Assembly: GCA_020438525.1 (NCBI GenBank)
Contig: JAGQUL010000178.1
Coordinates: 1 to 14,485, forward strand
DNA: 14,485 nucleotides
Origin: Thermoleophilia bacterium
GTDB lineage: Bacteria; Actinomycetota; Thermoleophilia; Gaiellales; SKUG01
Direction: 5' to 3'
Below are positions 14,460 to 14,485 of the stretch, piece after piece (within the stretch, counting starts at the first letter, position 1; each line of letters begins with the position of its first letter). The notes beneath the pieces were generated by a model. It ran no database searches, was not told where the DNA came from, and saw only the letters and a program-made list of their open reading frames with translations. Both the position numbers and the translations under genes were made by a program.

Positions 14460-14485
14460 GGCGCCGTGGCCGAGTGGTTAGGCAG
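14460..14485 (+). tRNA. tRNA gene 5' part, probably tRNA-Cys (cut by window end)
   Basis: Twenty-six bases fit the start of a tRNA: a 7-nt acceptor strand GGCGCCG, T8, G9, a 3-bp D-stem GCC/GGC and a GAGTGGTTA D-loop with the conserved GG. The GGCCGAGTGGTTAGGCAG pattern is what I associate with bacterial tRNA-Cys genes. The anticodon lies outside the window, so tRNA-Ser or another species with a similar D-arm is not excluded. Confidence 0.7.

Overview
The window comes from a high-GC bacterium. GTG starts are frequent, G or C is strongly preferred at third codon positions, and genes are packed with 4-nt start/stop overlaps. A Tad pilus locus with no secretin or outer-membrane genes in view fits a Gram-positive Actinomycetota, perhaps a deep lineage such as Thermoleophilia or Acidimicrobiia. 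That placement is inference; no marker gene here settles it.

Positions 21-9714 hold a plus-strand tad (tight adherence, Flp/type IVc pilus) gene cluster. It opens with two tandem tadE-tadG pairs that repeat at a constant 1497-nt offset. A 180-nt structured non-coding leader follows, then cpaB, cpaE/tadZ, cpaF/tadA, a tadB fused to an exported von Willebrand A (vWA) domain, and tadC. TadE and TadG are minor pilins or pseudopilins. CpaB is an envelope-facing assembly protein. CpaE is a ParA-like localisation ATPase, CpaF the hexameric motor, and TadB and TadC the inner-membrane platform. The major pilin (flp) and prepilin peptidase (tadV/cpaA) are not in the window and may lie upstream of position 1.

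Positions 9707-10828 hold a minus-strand polytopic membrane protein of unknown function. Its 3' end overlaps the end of tadC by 8 nt. A 122-nt divergent gap separates it from a plus-strand envelope gene group: an AI-2E/PerM-family membrane protein (10951-12093), a YihY/BrkB-family membrane protein (12090-13037, overlapping by 4 nt) and a two-HKD phospholipase D/cardiolipin synthase-like enzyme (about 13097-14362). The window ends in the first 26 nt of a tRNA gene, probably tRNA-Cys, with a candidate extended -10 promoter just upstream.

Three observations stand out. First, a 7-bp-stem/5-nt-loop hairpin follows each tadG copy at nearly the same distance, and the two stems differ by three compensatory base-pair changes. 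Second, the tadB product carries a secreted vWA module with an intact MIDAS, while both TadG proteins lack the vWA domain that proteobacterial TadG often has. Third, the tadG2-cpaB leader can form mutually exclusive stems plus a 13-bp GC-rich hairpin. Apart from that 180-nt leader and two gaps of roughly 100-120 nt there is little non-coding sequence, and no stretch over 300 nt lacks a gene. I saw no CRISPR array, insertion sequence or rRNA.
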